Made by a program: the position numbers and the translations under genes. From Fibrobacterota bacterium (GTDB lineage Bacteria > Fibrobacterota > Chitinivibrionia > Chitinivibrionales > Chitinispirillaceae), in the NCBI GenBank assembly GCA_023436145.1, contig JAEZKP010000045.1, positions 54,503 through 118,502 on the forward strand: DNA of 64,000 nt, written 5' to 3'. Of the stretch, positions 35,021-44,875 are shown in pieces; within the stretch, counting starts at the first letter, position 1, and each line of letters starts with the position of its first letter. Below the pieces are notes generated by a model, which was not told where the DNA came from, did not search any database, and was given only the letters and a program-made list of their open reading frames with translations.

Positions 35021-35275
35021 AAATACACCTTTTTTCTAAAAACGACATGATTGTTTCCATAAAGATACATCAGTTGAGAAAAAAGCTCAAAAAGAGTCAC
35101 TAAGTGGTACTGCTAAATAGCCAAATACCTTTTAATTTTAAATTTCCGGGTCAGTGATTATCATGGATAATCAGGTATTCTTATTGCTGAAATTATATCC
35201 GTGTAAGTGCCTTCCATAAAAAAGATGTTCTGGTTTTGCGATCTGCCCACATATTAATAAAGCAACGGATATCGA

Positions 35276-36085
35276 ATGGAAAAACACAATTTTAATACAG
35301 AAGTGATTAAAAGAAGCTTTTCCACACCTGTGTTAGTCGATTTTTGGGCTCCATGGTGTGGAGCCTGCAAAGTATTGAGTCCTACTTTGGAGTTGTTGCA
35401 TGAACGGCATAAGCAAGAGTGGGTTTTGGTCAAAATAAATGTGGAAAAGTATCCTGAACTTGCTGAGAGGTACAAGGTAAGCAGTATCCCTACAGTTATC
35501 CTTTTTATAGATGGTGCAGTGGCTGATGAATTTGCAGGGGCAATTCCCGGCCATATTATCGAAACCTGGCTCCAAAACAACCTATCCGGCAGAACCGATG
35601 TGAACCTCAAAGAAGCAGAACAACTTCATAGGACTGGTCATAAAGAACAATCCCTTCAAAAGCTTTCAAGAATTATTAAAGAGCAGCCCGATAACCGCAA
35701 AGCTGAAGTTCTCTTTGCCCTGCAGACAGTTGCCCAAGACCCTGTCAGAGCAAAAGATCTGGTAAATAATATAGAGCCGGTGGGATTTATAGGGGAGATG
35801 GCTGAAGCGGTCAGGGTGTTGAGTAAGTTTGCAGAAGATAGCCTCGATAAAAGCTCCTTTTCGAACCTGGATACTGCAGAACATTTTATTGCATCTGCCC
35901 GGGCTTTTAAGGCTGGGCAAATAGAGAAGACATTTCAGGAACTGGTTGAGGCTCTCAGAAATGACCGGAGTCTTATTAATGGAAGAATGAGTGATATTCT
36001 TACTGCACTTTTTCTCTATTCTGGCGAGGACAGTGAATTAACCAGTAAGTACAGAAAGGAACTTCTTAGGATATTAAATACTTAA
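35276..36085 (+). CDS. CnoX/YbbN-like thioredoxin with TPR-like C-terminus
   Basis: Protein of 269 residues. The N-terminal 105 residues are a thioredoxin fold with the active site FWAPWCGACKVL and the cis-Pro strand VSSIPTVILF. The remainder is helical, with TPR-like elements (EAEQLHRTGHKEQSLQKLSRII and so on), the layout of CnoX (YbbN), a holdase that hands clients to chaperonins. The active site is WCGAC instead of the usual WCGPC. The reading as CnoX rests on the fused C-terminus, not on any neighbour. Confidence 0.85.
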   Translation: MEKHNFNTEVIKRSFSTPVLVDFWAPWCGACKVLSPTLELLHERHKQEWVLVKINVEKYPELAERYKVSSIPTVILFIDGAVADEFAGAIPGHIIETWLQNNLSGRTDVNLKEAEQLHRTGHKEQSLQKLSRIIKEQPDNRKAEVLFALQTVAQDPVRAKDLVNNIEPVGFIGEMAEAVRVLSKFAEDSLDKSSFSNLDTAEHFIASARAFKAGQIEKTFQELVEALRNDRSLINGRMSDILTALFLYSGEDSELTSKYRKELLRILNT

Positions 36086-36427
36086 GGGGAAAGCTCACTT
36101 TCTTATCATCCGCTGCACAAAGTTAGTAAAAACCCTAATAAAATCGGCTCACCTTGTCACATTTTGTTGCCAAGTGAATCTTTTGTTTATATTTTGAGTG
36201 ATATGGTCAGCTGATAAAGTGAGTACCCGTATTTGACTTAATCGCCTAAATTGTTATAGATAAACAACATAGAAGAAATTAAACCCTGAAAAGATAAATC
36301 CACTATCATCCCAAACTGGTTTTGGAACACTTAACACCATACATCTGGATAGTTTATTAACATCTTATTTTGATATTATTCTTAAAAGCTAATTGGTGGT
36401 TTATCAGATATAAAAAGAGGTGTACAA
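36086..36427 (+). promoter_or_regulatory. Leader region of the cohesin/dockerin cluster with a candidate promoter
   Basis: This gene-free stretch of about 340 bases holds a promoter-like pair, TTGACT at 36233-36238 and TATAGA at 36255-36260 with a 16-base spacer. That would give a leader of roughly 160 bases before the cohesin-like gene. AGAGGTG then precedes the gene start. No riboswitch or repeat recognised. Confidence 0.35.
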
Positions 36428-36946
36428 ATGCTTCACTGCAGTAGATTTTTTCCTGTAATTGTAATGCTTATGTTTTCGGTCATCATAGGGTCATCTTTTG
36501 CCCAGAATCCGGTCATATCACTTGATGGTAATCCGCAAACCGAAGGAATCAGCCCTCCTGCGGCATCGGTCATTCCTGGTGAAACTATAATCGTTGCAGT
36601 TGCCGTGCAGAATGTACAAAATCTGCACAGTTATTCTGTTAAGTGTAAATTCGATTCACAGGTGGTTCAGTTTATTGGTGGTGCAGCCAGACTTTCGCCA
36701 ATGGCGCCTGCCTTTCTGGAAAACCGTAAGGGAAACTTAGCAGCATTTCTGTCTATTCCCGGAGAAGGTATAGTTGAAATTGCAGCAACTCAGGCAGGAT
36801 CTGATAAGTCGAAGTGTGCGGCTGGTAATGGAGTATTAGGATATCTGACCTTTACGGCTAAAACTAAAGGTGATCCTGGAATTAATATTTCCGAAGCCAG
36901 TCTGGTTGGTCCTGATGCTGAAAAATTGACTTCTGAAATAAATTGA
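36428..36946 (+). CDS. Secreted single cohesin-like domain protein
   Basis: Protein of 172 residues. A signal peptide (VIVMLMFSVIIGSSFAQ) is followed by one beta-sandwich with the cohesin layout: a Pro-rich start (SPPAASVIPGETIIVAVAVQNV), YSVKCKFDSQVVQFIGG, GIVEIAAT, and the closing strand GNGVLGYLTFTAK. In cellulosomal systems cohesins bind dockerins with high affinity, and a dockerin-bearing gene lies 0.9 kb downstream. No lipobox, membrane anchor or sortase-like tail is visible, so how it is held is unclear. It starts the three-gene cluster and AGAGGTG precedes its ATG. Confidence 0.72.
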   Translation: MLHCSRFFPVIVMLMFSVIIGSSFAQNPVISLDGNPQTEGISPPAASVIPGETIIVAVAVQNVQNLHSYSVKCKFDSQVVQFIGGAARLSPMAPAFLENRKGNLAAFLSIPGEGIVEIAATQAGSDKSKCAAGNGVLGYLTFTAKTKGDPGINISEASLVGPDAEKLTSEIN

Positions 36947-36982
36947 CTTAAAAATTCCGGTAATTACGAAAGGTTTTTTAAC

Positions 36983-37840
36983 ATGAATTTTAAAGCTTGG
37001 CCGGCAATAGCGATTTTATTTCTTTGTAGTATTTTTTGTCGGGCGCAAACAATATCGGTTGACATGGACACTACCCCGGGGTTGCAAAATGTCAAAATAA
37101 CAAAAGATACGGCTGAAACTGTTGCAGTAGCATTCAGAATTTCCGGTGTGAATGCCATGTTCAGTTTTCAGTTCAAAGCAGGTTTTGATACCACCCGATT
37201 CTCTTTTCTAGCAGCTTTCCAGGATTTCGGTCCTGCCGGAGAAAAAAACATACTGACTTTAAATGGTGGCAGCATAATCGGAATAGGTCAGTTACAGGTA
37301 AATCCTGCAGCATCTGATACAGTGGAATTCAGCTATTCCATTACCGGAACAGATGAAGCAAAAAGTGTCAATGGGGAAGGTCTTATTGGTGTCTTGTACC
37401 TGAAATCAAAACTATCACCTGGAGACACTTCATCGATTACGGTTGGAAATGGGTATGTTGCATCTTTTGGTGGTGATCTTCTGCCACTTACTTCTTACAA
37501 TGCTGGCAAGTTCATTATTCTTCCCAGGGTAGGAATAGAGAACCGCAAGGGGGAGGGTAAAAATATCCACAGTTATGATAAATTGATCCTGAGGATAAAA
37601 AATTCTCAGGTGCAATTTGCTATCCCGGAAATTCTATTTAGAGCTGATAATGATTTTTTAGTCAGGATATTTGCCCTTGATGGCAGATTGATGACTTCAT
37701 TTAGATTACCTGTAAACAAGAATATAAAGAATTATGATATAAATCAAAAGACTGATAATACTTTCAATAATGCAGGAACCTATCTTTTCAGTGTGGAAGC
37801 TGGCGGTTCCCGCTTTACCAAAACAATAATTTTGCCTTGA
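36983..37840 (+). CDS. Secreted cohesin-like protein with C-terminal sorting-type tail
   Basis: Protein of 285 residues with a signal peptide (AIAILFLCSIFCRAQ). The first domain again has cohesin features: VAVAFRISGVNAMFSFQFKAGFD, FSFLAAFQDF, then VNGEGLIGVLYLKSKLSPGDTSSITV. From about residue 195 it has a small beta domain ending VRIFALDGRLMTSFRLP and GTYLFSVEAGGSRFTKTIILP, the pattern of C-terminal secretion/sorting tails of FCB bacteria (inference). It begins 36 bases after the first cohesin-like gene and lies 50 bases before the protease, so all three look like one operon. Confidence 0.68.
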   Translation: MNFKAWPAIAILFLCSIFCRAQTISVDMDTTPGLQNVKITKDTAETVAVAFRISGVNAMFSFQFKAGFDTTRFSFLAAFQDFGPAGEKNILTLNGGSIIGIGQLQVNPAASDTVEFSYSITGTDEAKSVNGEGLIGVLYLKSKLSPGDTSSITVGNGYVASFGGDLLPLTSYNAGKFIILPRVGIENRKGEGKNIHSYDKLILRIKNSQVQFAIPEILFRADNDFLVRIFALDGRLMTSFRLPVNKNIKNYDINQKTDNTFNNAGTYLFSVEAGGSRFTKTIILP

Positions 37841-37889
37841 TGTTTTTTGCTTCTCCAGGCATTTGAAAAAATTAGACAGGATTAGGTTT

Positions 37890-40800
37890 ATGAAGTTTCA
37901 GACAAGAATGCTATTTCTGACGTTGTTATTTTTCACGCTTAAATTGGTATCTGCAACAAATACCAGAGTAATGGACGATTCACTGAAACAGAGGGAATTT
38001 GTGCCACCAAAGATAAAGTCGCTTAACTACCGGAATTCTGAGTCTCGCCCGGATATTTCGGTACTTGAAGACAAAGGCTATAGTTACAACTTCAAGGGCA
38101 AACCAATAAAACTTTTACGCATAAAAAACCGTGTTACACTGTCTTACAAACCGAAAACAGCTGGAATGCATGCTCTGTTCAAGAAGAAGAAATATTTCAA
38201 CGGTGCAGCCTTCCGTCAATTGAGAGCCGGTTTGAGATCGCTGGAGGTGGTGACTGTTGAAAAGAGAGCTGTGGAGAACAAGAGCGGAGCTGAGGCTTTT
38301 CATGAGATAATTACTGCATTGGAAGAAGATTCATCTGTGGCTTTTGCAGCACCGGTTTATTATGCCCCTGAATCCGATGAGGGGATAATAATTACAGATC
38401 GGGTTATTGTCAAGATTTCAGGAGAGAATAAAGATACTTTTCTGCGTACAATTGCATCGGTTATCGATGCAGAGTATGAGGAGGAGTTGATGTCACAGGT
38501 TATGGTTTTCAAGTGCAACAATCCGGGCAGGAGGGATGCACTGCAACGTTGTATGGATATCGGAAATCTTCCGGGAGTGGTATGGGCTGAGCCGGAGATG
38601 ACTTTACACCTGCAGAAGTATTATACTCCTGACGATCCATTTTACAGTAAACAATGGCATCATTTTAATGATGGAGTGAATGGTGGGGTTTACGGTGCTG
38701 ATATGAAAGTTTCTTCTGCATGGGATATTCAGCAGATGGGAGATACAAATATCACAATTGCGGTGCTTGATGGTGGTTTTGATCTTGCACATCCGGATCT
38801 GTCTATGAAAAGGGGGAAGGATTTCTGTGGAGGTGATAATGATTTTGACCCATCACCTGCATCTGAAACAGACAGGCATGGTACAGCAGTGGCGGGTGTT
38901 GCTGCAGGTATAGGAAATAATGGAATCGGTATAGCTGGTGTTGCTGCAGGTGCAAAAATTCTTCCGGTTAAAATTCTGGATGAAGTTGTGGACTTAAACA
39001 ACAGTCAAATTGCCTCTGCGATAACCTGGGCATACCAGAATGGAGCAGATGTAATTAATAACAGCTGGGGACTGCAGACCAGTACGCCAAGTAATGTGAT
39101 CCAGAACGCGATTATTGATGCATCTATACTTGGAAGAAATGGAAAAGGGTGCCCGGTGTTTTGTGCTTCTGGAAACAGCGCTTCACAATTTGTTACTTAT
39201 ACTCTCCCTTTTACCAGCTCAACCTCCTGTTATATTGCCTTAGCCTACCAGAAAGACAGAAGCGGCTCGGCTGGTGATGACAATGTTGTGATCGACAATG
39301 TTGTTCTTTACGGGAGTAATGGTACTTCACTTGTGTTCAATGAAACGTTTTCTGCAAACTCATTGCCGTCAGGCTGGACAACCTGTGGTGGAATCTATGT
39401 ATCGGGTACTCCGGTGACTGAAAGCACAGTACCGGGCTGGTATCGTACTACAACGGTATATCAGGCAGGGTTCGGTGATCAGGCTGCAATTTGTTCAGGT
39501 AACATAACTGATAGCCAGTGGACGGAAATCCGCCTGCCATACCGCAGCTATAAACTTGGTGAAAAACTGGTTTTCAGAGCACGAGTGTCATCCGAGGAGG
39601 GGCATGATTTCCTGAAGATAAGATATTATAATTTTTCAGGACAGTTTTACTCTGAAATGGAACTGAACAGCGGTGTTGCTAATGAGACTGTTGCAGTTGT
39701 CTCATACCCCGCTAAACTTGACAGTGCAATTGCAGTTGGTGCATCCACGGACATGGATTTCAGGAGTGATTACAGTCAGTATGATATGGGAGATACTGCA
39801 AAAACAGTTGATTTCCTGGCACCAAGTGGAGGTGGTTTATATGGAATTTGGACAACCGACATAACAGGAACTGCCGGATATTCTTCGACGGATTACGAAG
39901 ATGAATTCAGTGGGACTTCAGCTGCATGCCCGGCTGCTTCCGGACTTGCAGCGCTGATTCTTTCCAGAAATCCTCAACTTTCGCGTAACAAGGTTCTGGA
40001 GGTAATGCGTTCTACTTGCGATAAGATAGGCGGTGTGACTTATGTCAATGGTGTTCATAAAGAATACGGTTACGGGCGGCTTAATGCACGGAAAGCTCTG
40101 GAAAACCTGCCACCGGTTATTACCGGTCAGCTTGCAGTGCAAATGCTTCGGAACGGAAGTCGTACACTGACCGGAAATGATCTGATCATACTGGATACCG
40201 AAACTCCGGATGGTCCGTTTAATTTAACTGTGCTGGGAGGTAACAACTATTCTGTAAATGGAACCACTATTACAGTTGCCAATGGATTTGCTGGAAGCAG
40301 TTTGACGGTTCCGGTCAAAGTAAGCGATGGAACTTACTACAGTGATATTTTCAATTTGACGATTACTTTCCGGGATAATAATTATGCTCCGGTAATTTCA
40401 GGACAGAAAGCGTTGACAATGCTGGAAGATGGGAAGCTGTATATCAGTGCATCTGATTTAACCATCAGCGATCAGGATGATCTGTCGGGTCCTTTTATTG
40501 TCACAGTGGGTCCAGGCTCAAACTATACAATAGTTGGAGATACAATTTTACCGGTTGCTGATTTTAACGGAATTTTAAATATCCCGGTTACCGCCAGTGA
40601 CAGGATCACTTCCAGTATACCGTTCAATCTTCAGGTTACGGTAACGCCAGTAAATGATGCACCATCATTTACTGCTGGAACCAATATAACAGTCACAGAA
40701 GATTGCGGGCCGCAGATAAATACGGCCTGGGCTACTGCAATAAGTGCCGGACCACTGAATGAATCAGGTCAAAGTATGTCATTTATTGCATCGGCAAACA

Positions 40801-43118
40801 ATAATGCCCTTTTTGCAGAAATGCCGGAGGTGGACGCCAGTGGTACTTTGTCTTTCACTCCTGCGGCTAATGCAAGTGGTAGCAGCAAAATAACTCTGTA
40901 TTTAACTGATAATGGGGGCACTGTAAATGGCGGCCAAAATAGGTCCGTAGCAAAGGAATTCACTATAACTGTAATACCTGTAAATGATCCGCCTGAATTT
41001 ACTGCAGGACCTGAAATTACTGTTTTAGAAGATGCTGGAAAACAGGTCCGCACACAATGGGCTCTTATAAATACCGGTGCTCCGGATGAAACAGAGCAGG
41101 AAATATCGGTATCGGTAAAAGTTTCCGATTCCACACTGTTCACGGTTATGCCATGGATTGACAGCTTAGGAACGTTGTTTTTTACTCCGGCTGCAAACCG
41201 TTACGGGAAAGCTGATGTAAACGTCACTTTAAGAGATAATGGTGGAACAGAGAATGGCGGAAATGACACTAAAATTGCTGCTCCGTTTTCGATTACTATA
41301 GTACCGGTTAATGATGCACCTGTATTTACACCGGGTAGTGATATTACCATATCAGAAGATGACGGTGTGCAGTCGTTTGCGAACTGGGCCGGAAATATAA
41401 GTGCCGGAGAGAATGAGAGTACTCAGAATCTGAGATTCAGGATAGTAAATAGCAATTCTAATCTGTTTTCAATACAGCCAGCCATCGATGCAAGTGGCAA
41501 GTTAACCTTTGAAACCGCCCCTGATTTAAACGGAACTGCACTGTTAAAGATCAGACTTTTCGATGATGCTGGTGTGGATAATGGTGGTGTTGATTCCAGT
41601 ACGGAAGCAAATCTTGTAATCAATATAGTACCTGTAAACGATATGCCACGAATTTCCATAAAAGGTAAAAATAATATGGAACCGCGTACTGTATCAGTAA
41701 TCCATATTTCTGCCTCAGATGCTGATGGTGAAATACCTGAAATCAGTGTGGACGGGCTCCCACCTTTTGCTGTTCTGGAAAAACCTGCCGGCAGTGCAAC
41801 TGCCAGCATAACCTTCAGTCCGCAAACCGACACCGGAAATTATCAGTTCAGAATATCGGCTATAGTCAACACCGACACAACAGATACCATATTTAACCTG
41901 CGGGTAAGGATTATTCCGGTTGGTGATATAATGATCACAGGTGTATCTTCAAAAGCAGTAACCAGACTCTTTGCAACTGCAGGATGGTATGGGAAGCAGG
42001 TTCTGACAGGTTCTGGTAAAATAGCCAATGTAAAAGAGGGAATTTACCTGTTAACCATATCAGACAGTGGTGCCAGAACCGGGTATTATTACAGTGAAGT
42101 GGTTTCCGGCAGGACTGATACCATTGTGGCAGCTACTCATCCGGTGGTTCCGATAATGTTTACAGCAGGTGATACACTTCGTACGTTATCCGGGCCGCTT
42201 TACACTGGTGGTCCTGGTTCTGTGGTTATAGACGATGCTGATGGTGATGGCAAAAGAGACATAATATATACGGGTACCGATGGAATAATCTGGTCATGTA
42301 AAGGAAATGACAGTTCTTTTTCTGATCCGGTAATAATTCATAGTACTGAAAAAGGGAAAAACATACTGCGTTGTGTCGATTGGGATGAAGATGGGGTGAA
42401 TGACATTGTGTCAGCCAATATAAACGGAAACATAAACCTGAGTCTGGGGACTTCAGATGGGTTATTTCAGGAGGATTCGGTTCTTTTGACTACGGGCTTG
42501 CAATGTACCGGTATTGAATTTGATGCTCATCAGACAGAAGGAAAAGCAATGTACCTGGGATTGAGTAATGGAAACCTGAAGTATGCGCGTTTTGACCAGA
42601 ATGGATCAATCATATCTGATGTCCATACAGGCAATGCTCAGCTTTTTGATGCCGGTGATGATGCATCAATTGTCAGACTCGATATAAACGGTGATGGAAC
42701 CGATGAAATGCTGGTTGGAAATAGAAATGGTACTGTTAAGGCATATTCAATTCTTTCATTTGATACTGTATGTACATTAGGAATGGTAATTGCAGGAGGG
42801 ATGCCACTGGAGTTGAACAGTATGATTGTTATCTCATCCACATATGGACTGGGTGCAGATCTGGCTTCTCTGGTATATGCTGATGGCAATGGAACTCTGT
42901 ACCGTTCTACTGGTGTGTTGCGGGGTGATATCAATAATGATGGAAAAGTGGATATTTTAGATCTTCAGCAACTTGGAATTCATTGGGGGCAAAGATCAAA
43001 TGATTCCGGGTGGAAAGCAGTTGTCAACTTGTCGGTAAGTACAGGTACTTCCGATCCACAGATAATAAATGTGCTGGATCTGCAGGTACTGGGGAATTGC
43101 TGGGGTTTAATTAAGTAA
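37890..43118 (+). CDS. Giant secreted subtilase with VNDAP-type repeats and C-terminal dockerin
   Basis: Protein of 1742 residues from the ATG at 37890 (AGGATTAGG upstream; a TTG lies 9 codons before). A signal peptide is followed by a propeptide of about 250 residues. The S8 catalytic triad fits VLDGGFD (Asp about 294), DRHGTAVAG (His about 330) and SGTSAACPAASG (Ser about 677), with oxyanion Asn about 429 in CASGNS. Between that Asn and the following strand (YPAKLDSAIAVGAS) about 170 residues are inserted, containing a galactose-binding-like sandwich (FNETFSANSLPSGW). Downstream are cadherin-like and VNDAP repeats, a VCBS/FG-GAP-like region (DDADGDGKRDII, DWDEDGVNDIV), and a dockerin at the end (GDINNDGKVDILDLQQLG, then a degenerate second unit). 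Confidence 0.85.
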   Translation: MKFQTRMLFLTLLFFTLKLVSATNTRVMDDSLKQREFVPPKIKSLNYRNSESRPDISVLEDKGYSYNFKGKPIKLLRIKNRVTLSYKPKTAGMHALFKKKKYFNGAAFRQLRAGLRSLEVVTVEKRAVENKSGAEAFHEIITALEEDSSVAFAAPVYYAPESDEGIIITDRVIVKISGENKDTFLRTIASVIDAEYEEELMSQVMVFKCNNPGRRDALQRCMDIGNLPGVVWAEPEMTLHLQKYYTPDDPFYSKQWHHFNDGVNGGVYGADMKVSSAWDIQQMGDTNITIAVLDGGFDLAHPDLSMKRGKDFCGGDNDFDPSPASETDRHGTAVAGVAAGIGNNGIGIAGVAAGAKILPVKILDEVVDLNNSQIASAITWAYQNGADVINNSWGLQTSTPSNVIQNAIIDASILGRNGKGCPVFCASGNSASQFVTYTLPFTSSTSCYIALAYQKDRSGSAGDDNVVIDNVVLYGSNGTSLVFNETFSANSLPSGWTTCGGIYVSGTPVTESTVPGWYRTTTVYQAGFGDQAAICSGNITDSQWTEIRLPYRSYKLGEKLVFRARVSSEEGHDFLKIRYYNFSGQFYSEMELNSGVANETVAVVSYPAKLDSAIAVGASTDMDFRSDYSQYDMGDTAKTVDFLAPSGGGLYGIWTTDITGTAGYSSTDYEDEFSGTSAACPAASGLAALILSRNPQLSRNKVLEVMRSTCDKIGGVTYVNGVHKEYGYGRLNARKALENLPPVITGQLAVQMLRNGSRTLTGNDLIILDTETPDGPFNLTVLGGNNYSVNGTTITVANGFAGSSLTVPVKVSDGTYYSDIFNLTITFRDNNYAPVISGQKALTMLEDGKLYISASDLTISDQDDLSGPFIVTVGPGSNYTIVGDTILPVADFNGILNIPVTASDRITSSIPFNLQVTVTPVNDAPSFTAGTNITVTEDCGPQINTAWATAISAGPLNESGQSMSFIASANNNALFAEMPEVDASGTLSFTPAANASGSSKITLYLTDNGGTVNGGQNRSVAKEFTITVIPVNDPPEFTAGPEITVLEDAGKQVRTQWALINTGAPDETEQEISVSVKVSDSTLFTVMPWIDSLGTLFFTPAANRYGKADVNVTLRDNGGTENGGNDTKIAAPFSITIVPVNDAPVFTPGSDITISEDDGVQSFANWAGNISAGENESTQNLRFRIVNSNSNLFSIQPAIDASGKLTFETAPDLNGTALLKIRLFDDAGVDNGGVDSSTEANLVINIVPVNDMPRISIKGKNNMEPRTVSVIHISASDADGEIPEISVDGLPPFAVLEKPAGSATASITFSPQTDTGNYQFRISAIVNTDTTDTIFNLRVRIIPVGDIMITGVSSKAVTRLFATAGWYGKQVLTGSGKIANVKEGIYLLTISDSGARTGYYYSEVVSGRTDTIVAATHPVVPIMFTAGDTLRTLSGPLYTGGPGSVVIDDADGDGKRDIIYTGTDGIIWSCKGNDSSFSDPVIIHSTEKGKNILRCVDWDEDGVNDIVSANINGNINLSLGTSDGLFQEDSVLLTTGLQCTGIEFDAHQTEGKAMYLGLSNGNLKYARFDQNGSIISDVHTGNAQLFDAGDDASIVRLDINGDGTDEMLVGNRNGTVKAYSILSFDTVCTLGMVIAGGMPLELNSMIVISSTYGLGADLASLVYADGNGTLYRSTGVLRGDINNDGKVDILDLQQLGIHWGQRSNDSGWKAVVNLSVSTGTSDPQIINVLDLQVLGNCWGLIK
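40648..41650 (+). repeat. Three tandem VNDAP-type domains plus a partial fourth
   Basis: In-gene repeats of about 327-330 bases (109-110 residues) each begin PVNDxPxFTxG, then ITVxEDxG, and end in a fixed TDNGGTVNGG-like loop. Unit starts fall near 40648, 40978, 41304 and 41631. They are Ig/cadherin-like surface spacer domains. The units have diverged at the DNA level. Confidence 0.75.
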
Positions 43119-43237
43119 TACACTGGTGTTAAGCTTTTTTCAAAATGCTATGAATCTATTGCAATCTTTTTCCAGGGGGATATGTTTTAGCTGCAAAGCG
43201 TAATTCCAGCCGGAATATTTTAAAAAAAGGATATATA

Positions 43238-44602
43238 ATGAAAGGAATAGTAGAAACTCAAAGGTTGTTTTTCAATACAGACCAGACAAAAAGCATTCCT
43301 TTCAGGATTGAACAGCTCCGCAAACTAAAAAGACATTTACTGGATAATGAACATCGGTTGGAGCAGGCAATTTACCAGGATTTCAGGAAATCGGCTTTTG
43401 ATTATTACTCCTGTGAATTTGCAATAATAATCGCAGAAATTGACACCGCTATAAAGAATGTAAAAAAGTGGGCTGAATATAAAAAAGTCAAAACCAGTAT
43501 TATCAATTTTCCGGCTAAAAGCTTCATAATACCAGAACCATTCGGGGTTACACTGGTAATTGGTGCATGGAATTATCCATATCAGTTGTCTTTGGTTCCG
43601 GCAGTTTCTGCTATAGCTGCAGGAAATACGGTGATCATAAAACCTAGTGAGCTATCCTTCAATGCCAGCCGTATAATGGCTGAAATAATCAACAACAATT
43701 TTGATCCGGCTTTTTTTAAAGTTGTCCAGGGTGGTGTGGAAGAAACAGAGAGTTTACTGAATCAGAAATTTGATAAGATTTTTTTTACCGGAAGCATATC
43801 TGTAGGCCGTATTGTGTATCAGGCAGCAGCCAGGAATCTGACACCTGTTACTTTGGAGCTGGGTGGTAAAAGCCCGGCCTTTATTCTTGATGACAAGTAT
43901 TTACAGCTTTATGTAAAGCGGCTGATCTGGGCAAAGTTTTTAAACGCAGGCCAGACATGTATTGCACCGGATTATGTACTTATCCCATCAGATTTAAAAA
44001 AACAATTTATTGCTCTTGCTATCCGGGAAATAAAAGCTCAGCAATTTTCAATTGAGAATAATAACTATGTTCAGATTATCAACGGCAAGAATGTTAAGAG
44101 ACTCTCTTCATTAATTGACAAACAGAAGATTGCTTATGGTGGCGGTTATGACCTGGACAAAAGGATTATTGAACCTACATTAATGGAGAATGTGACATTT
44201 GATGATCCTGTTATGCAGGAGGAGATATTCGGACCGGTTTTACCGGTATTGACTTTTGAATGTCTGGATGAAGCTATTATTCAGGTAAAAAAACGTCCAA
44301 AACCATTATCCTGCTATATTTTTACGGCTGATAAAAGAATGAGAGACAGAATTCTCAGGAAAATATCATTTGGAGGGGGAGAAGTAAACGATGCAGTAAT
44401 GCATGTGGCCAATATTAGCCTGCCATTTGGCGGTGTGGGGGACAGCGGCACTGGTTCGTATCATGGGGAGTATGGTTTCAGGACTTTTTCGCATTACAAG
44501 GGGATTTTGGAAAAAGCAGTCTGGTTTGAATCCGGAGTTAAATACTATCCACACAATGATTTTAAGAGAAGACTGATGAAGAGACTCTTTAGGTTGGGAT
44601 AA
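43238..44602 (+). CDS. Aldehyde dehydrogenase, class 3-like
   Basis: Protein of 454 residues, the short form typical of ALDH3-type enzymes. NAD site features are IGAWNYPYQLSLVPAVSAIAAGN and FFTGSISVGR. The catalytic pair is glutamate in LELGGKSP and cysteine in NAGQTCIAPDYV. The end is conserved (LPFGGVGDSGTGSYHGEYGFRTFSH). It would oxidise fatty or aromatic aldehydes to acids using NAD(P)+. The start has AAGGA six bases upstream. Its relation to the neighbouring protease and glycosyltransferase genes is not apparent. Confidence 0.92.
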   Translation: MKGIVETQRLFFNTDQTKSIPFRIEQLRKLKRHLLDNEHRLEQAIYQDFRKSAFDYYSCEFAIIIAEIDTAIKNVKKWAEYKKVKTSIINFPAKSFIIPEPFGVTLVIGAWNYPYQLSLVPAVSAIAAGNTVIIKPSELSFNASRIMAEIINNNFDPAFFKVVQGGVEETESLLNQKFDKIFFTGSISVGRIVYQAAARNLTPVTLELGGKSPAFILDDKYLQLYVKRLIWAKFLNAGQTCIAPDYVLIPSDLKKQFIALAIREIKAQQFSIENNNYVQIINGKNVKRLSSLIDKQKIAYGGGYDLDKRIIEPTLMENVTFDDPVMQEEIFGPVLPVLTFECLDEAIIQVKKRPKPLSCYIFTADKRMRDRILRKISFGGGEVNDAVMHVANISLPFGGVGDSGTGSYHGEYGFRTFSHYKGILEKAVWFESGVKYYPHNDFKRRLMKRLFRLG

Positions 44603-44875
44603 GTGATATAAAACTAATCTGCACAACTACATACACCATGCGCATTCCATAAAAAGGCAGTAAGGTTCAGTTCCGGTATCTGGGGTTCCTGCAAAAGATA
44701 GTTCGTCTGGTTTGCGGTAATAATTATTTTATCAGCGAATCTTCACAGTGGGGGTGATTGCTGGCAAACAGAACATCTATAATTTCAGCTTATGGCTAAA
44801 CAGATGAGCTTTGAAAAAATGCTATGAAGAGAACACGCCGAGAGGGAAGCCTTTCCCATAGACTGTGAAGTTGCA

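Noticed and set aside
36428..43118. A true cellulosome locus
   Set aside because: No multi-cohesin scaffoldin, glycoside hydrolase or carbohydrate-binding module is encoded here; only single cohesin-like proteins and a protease.
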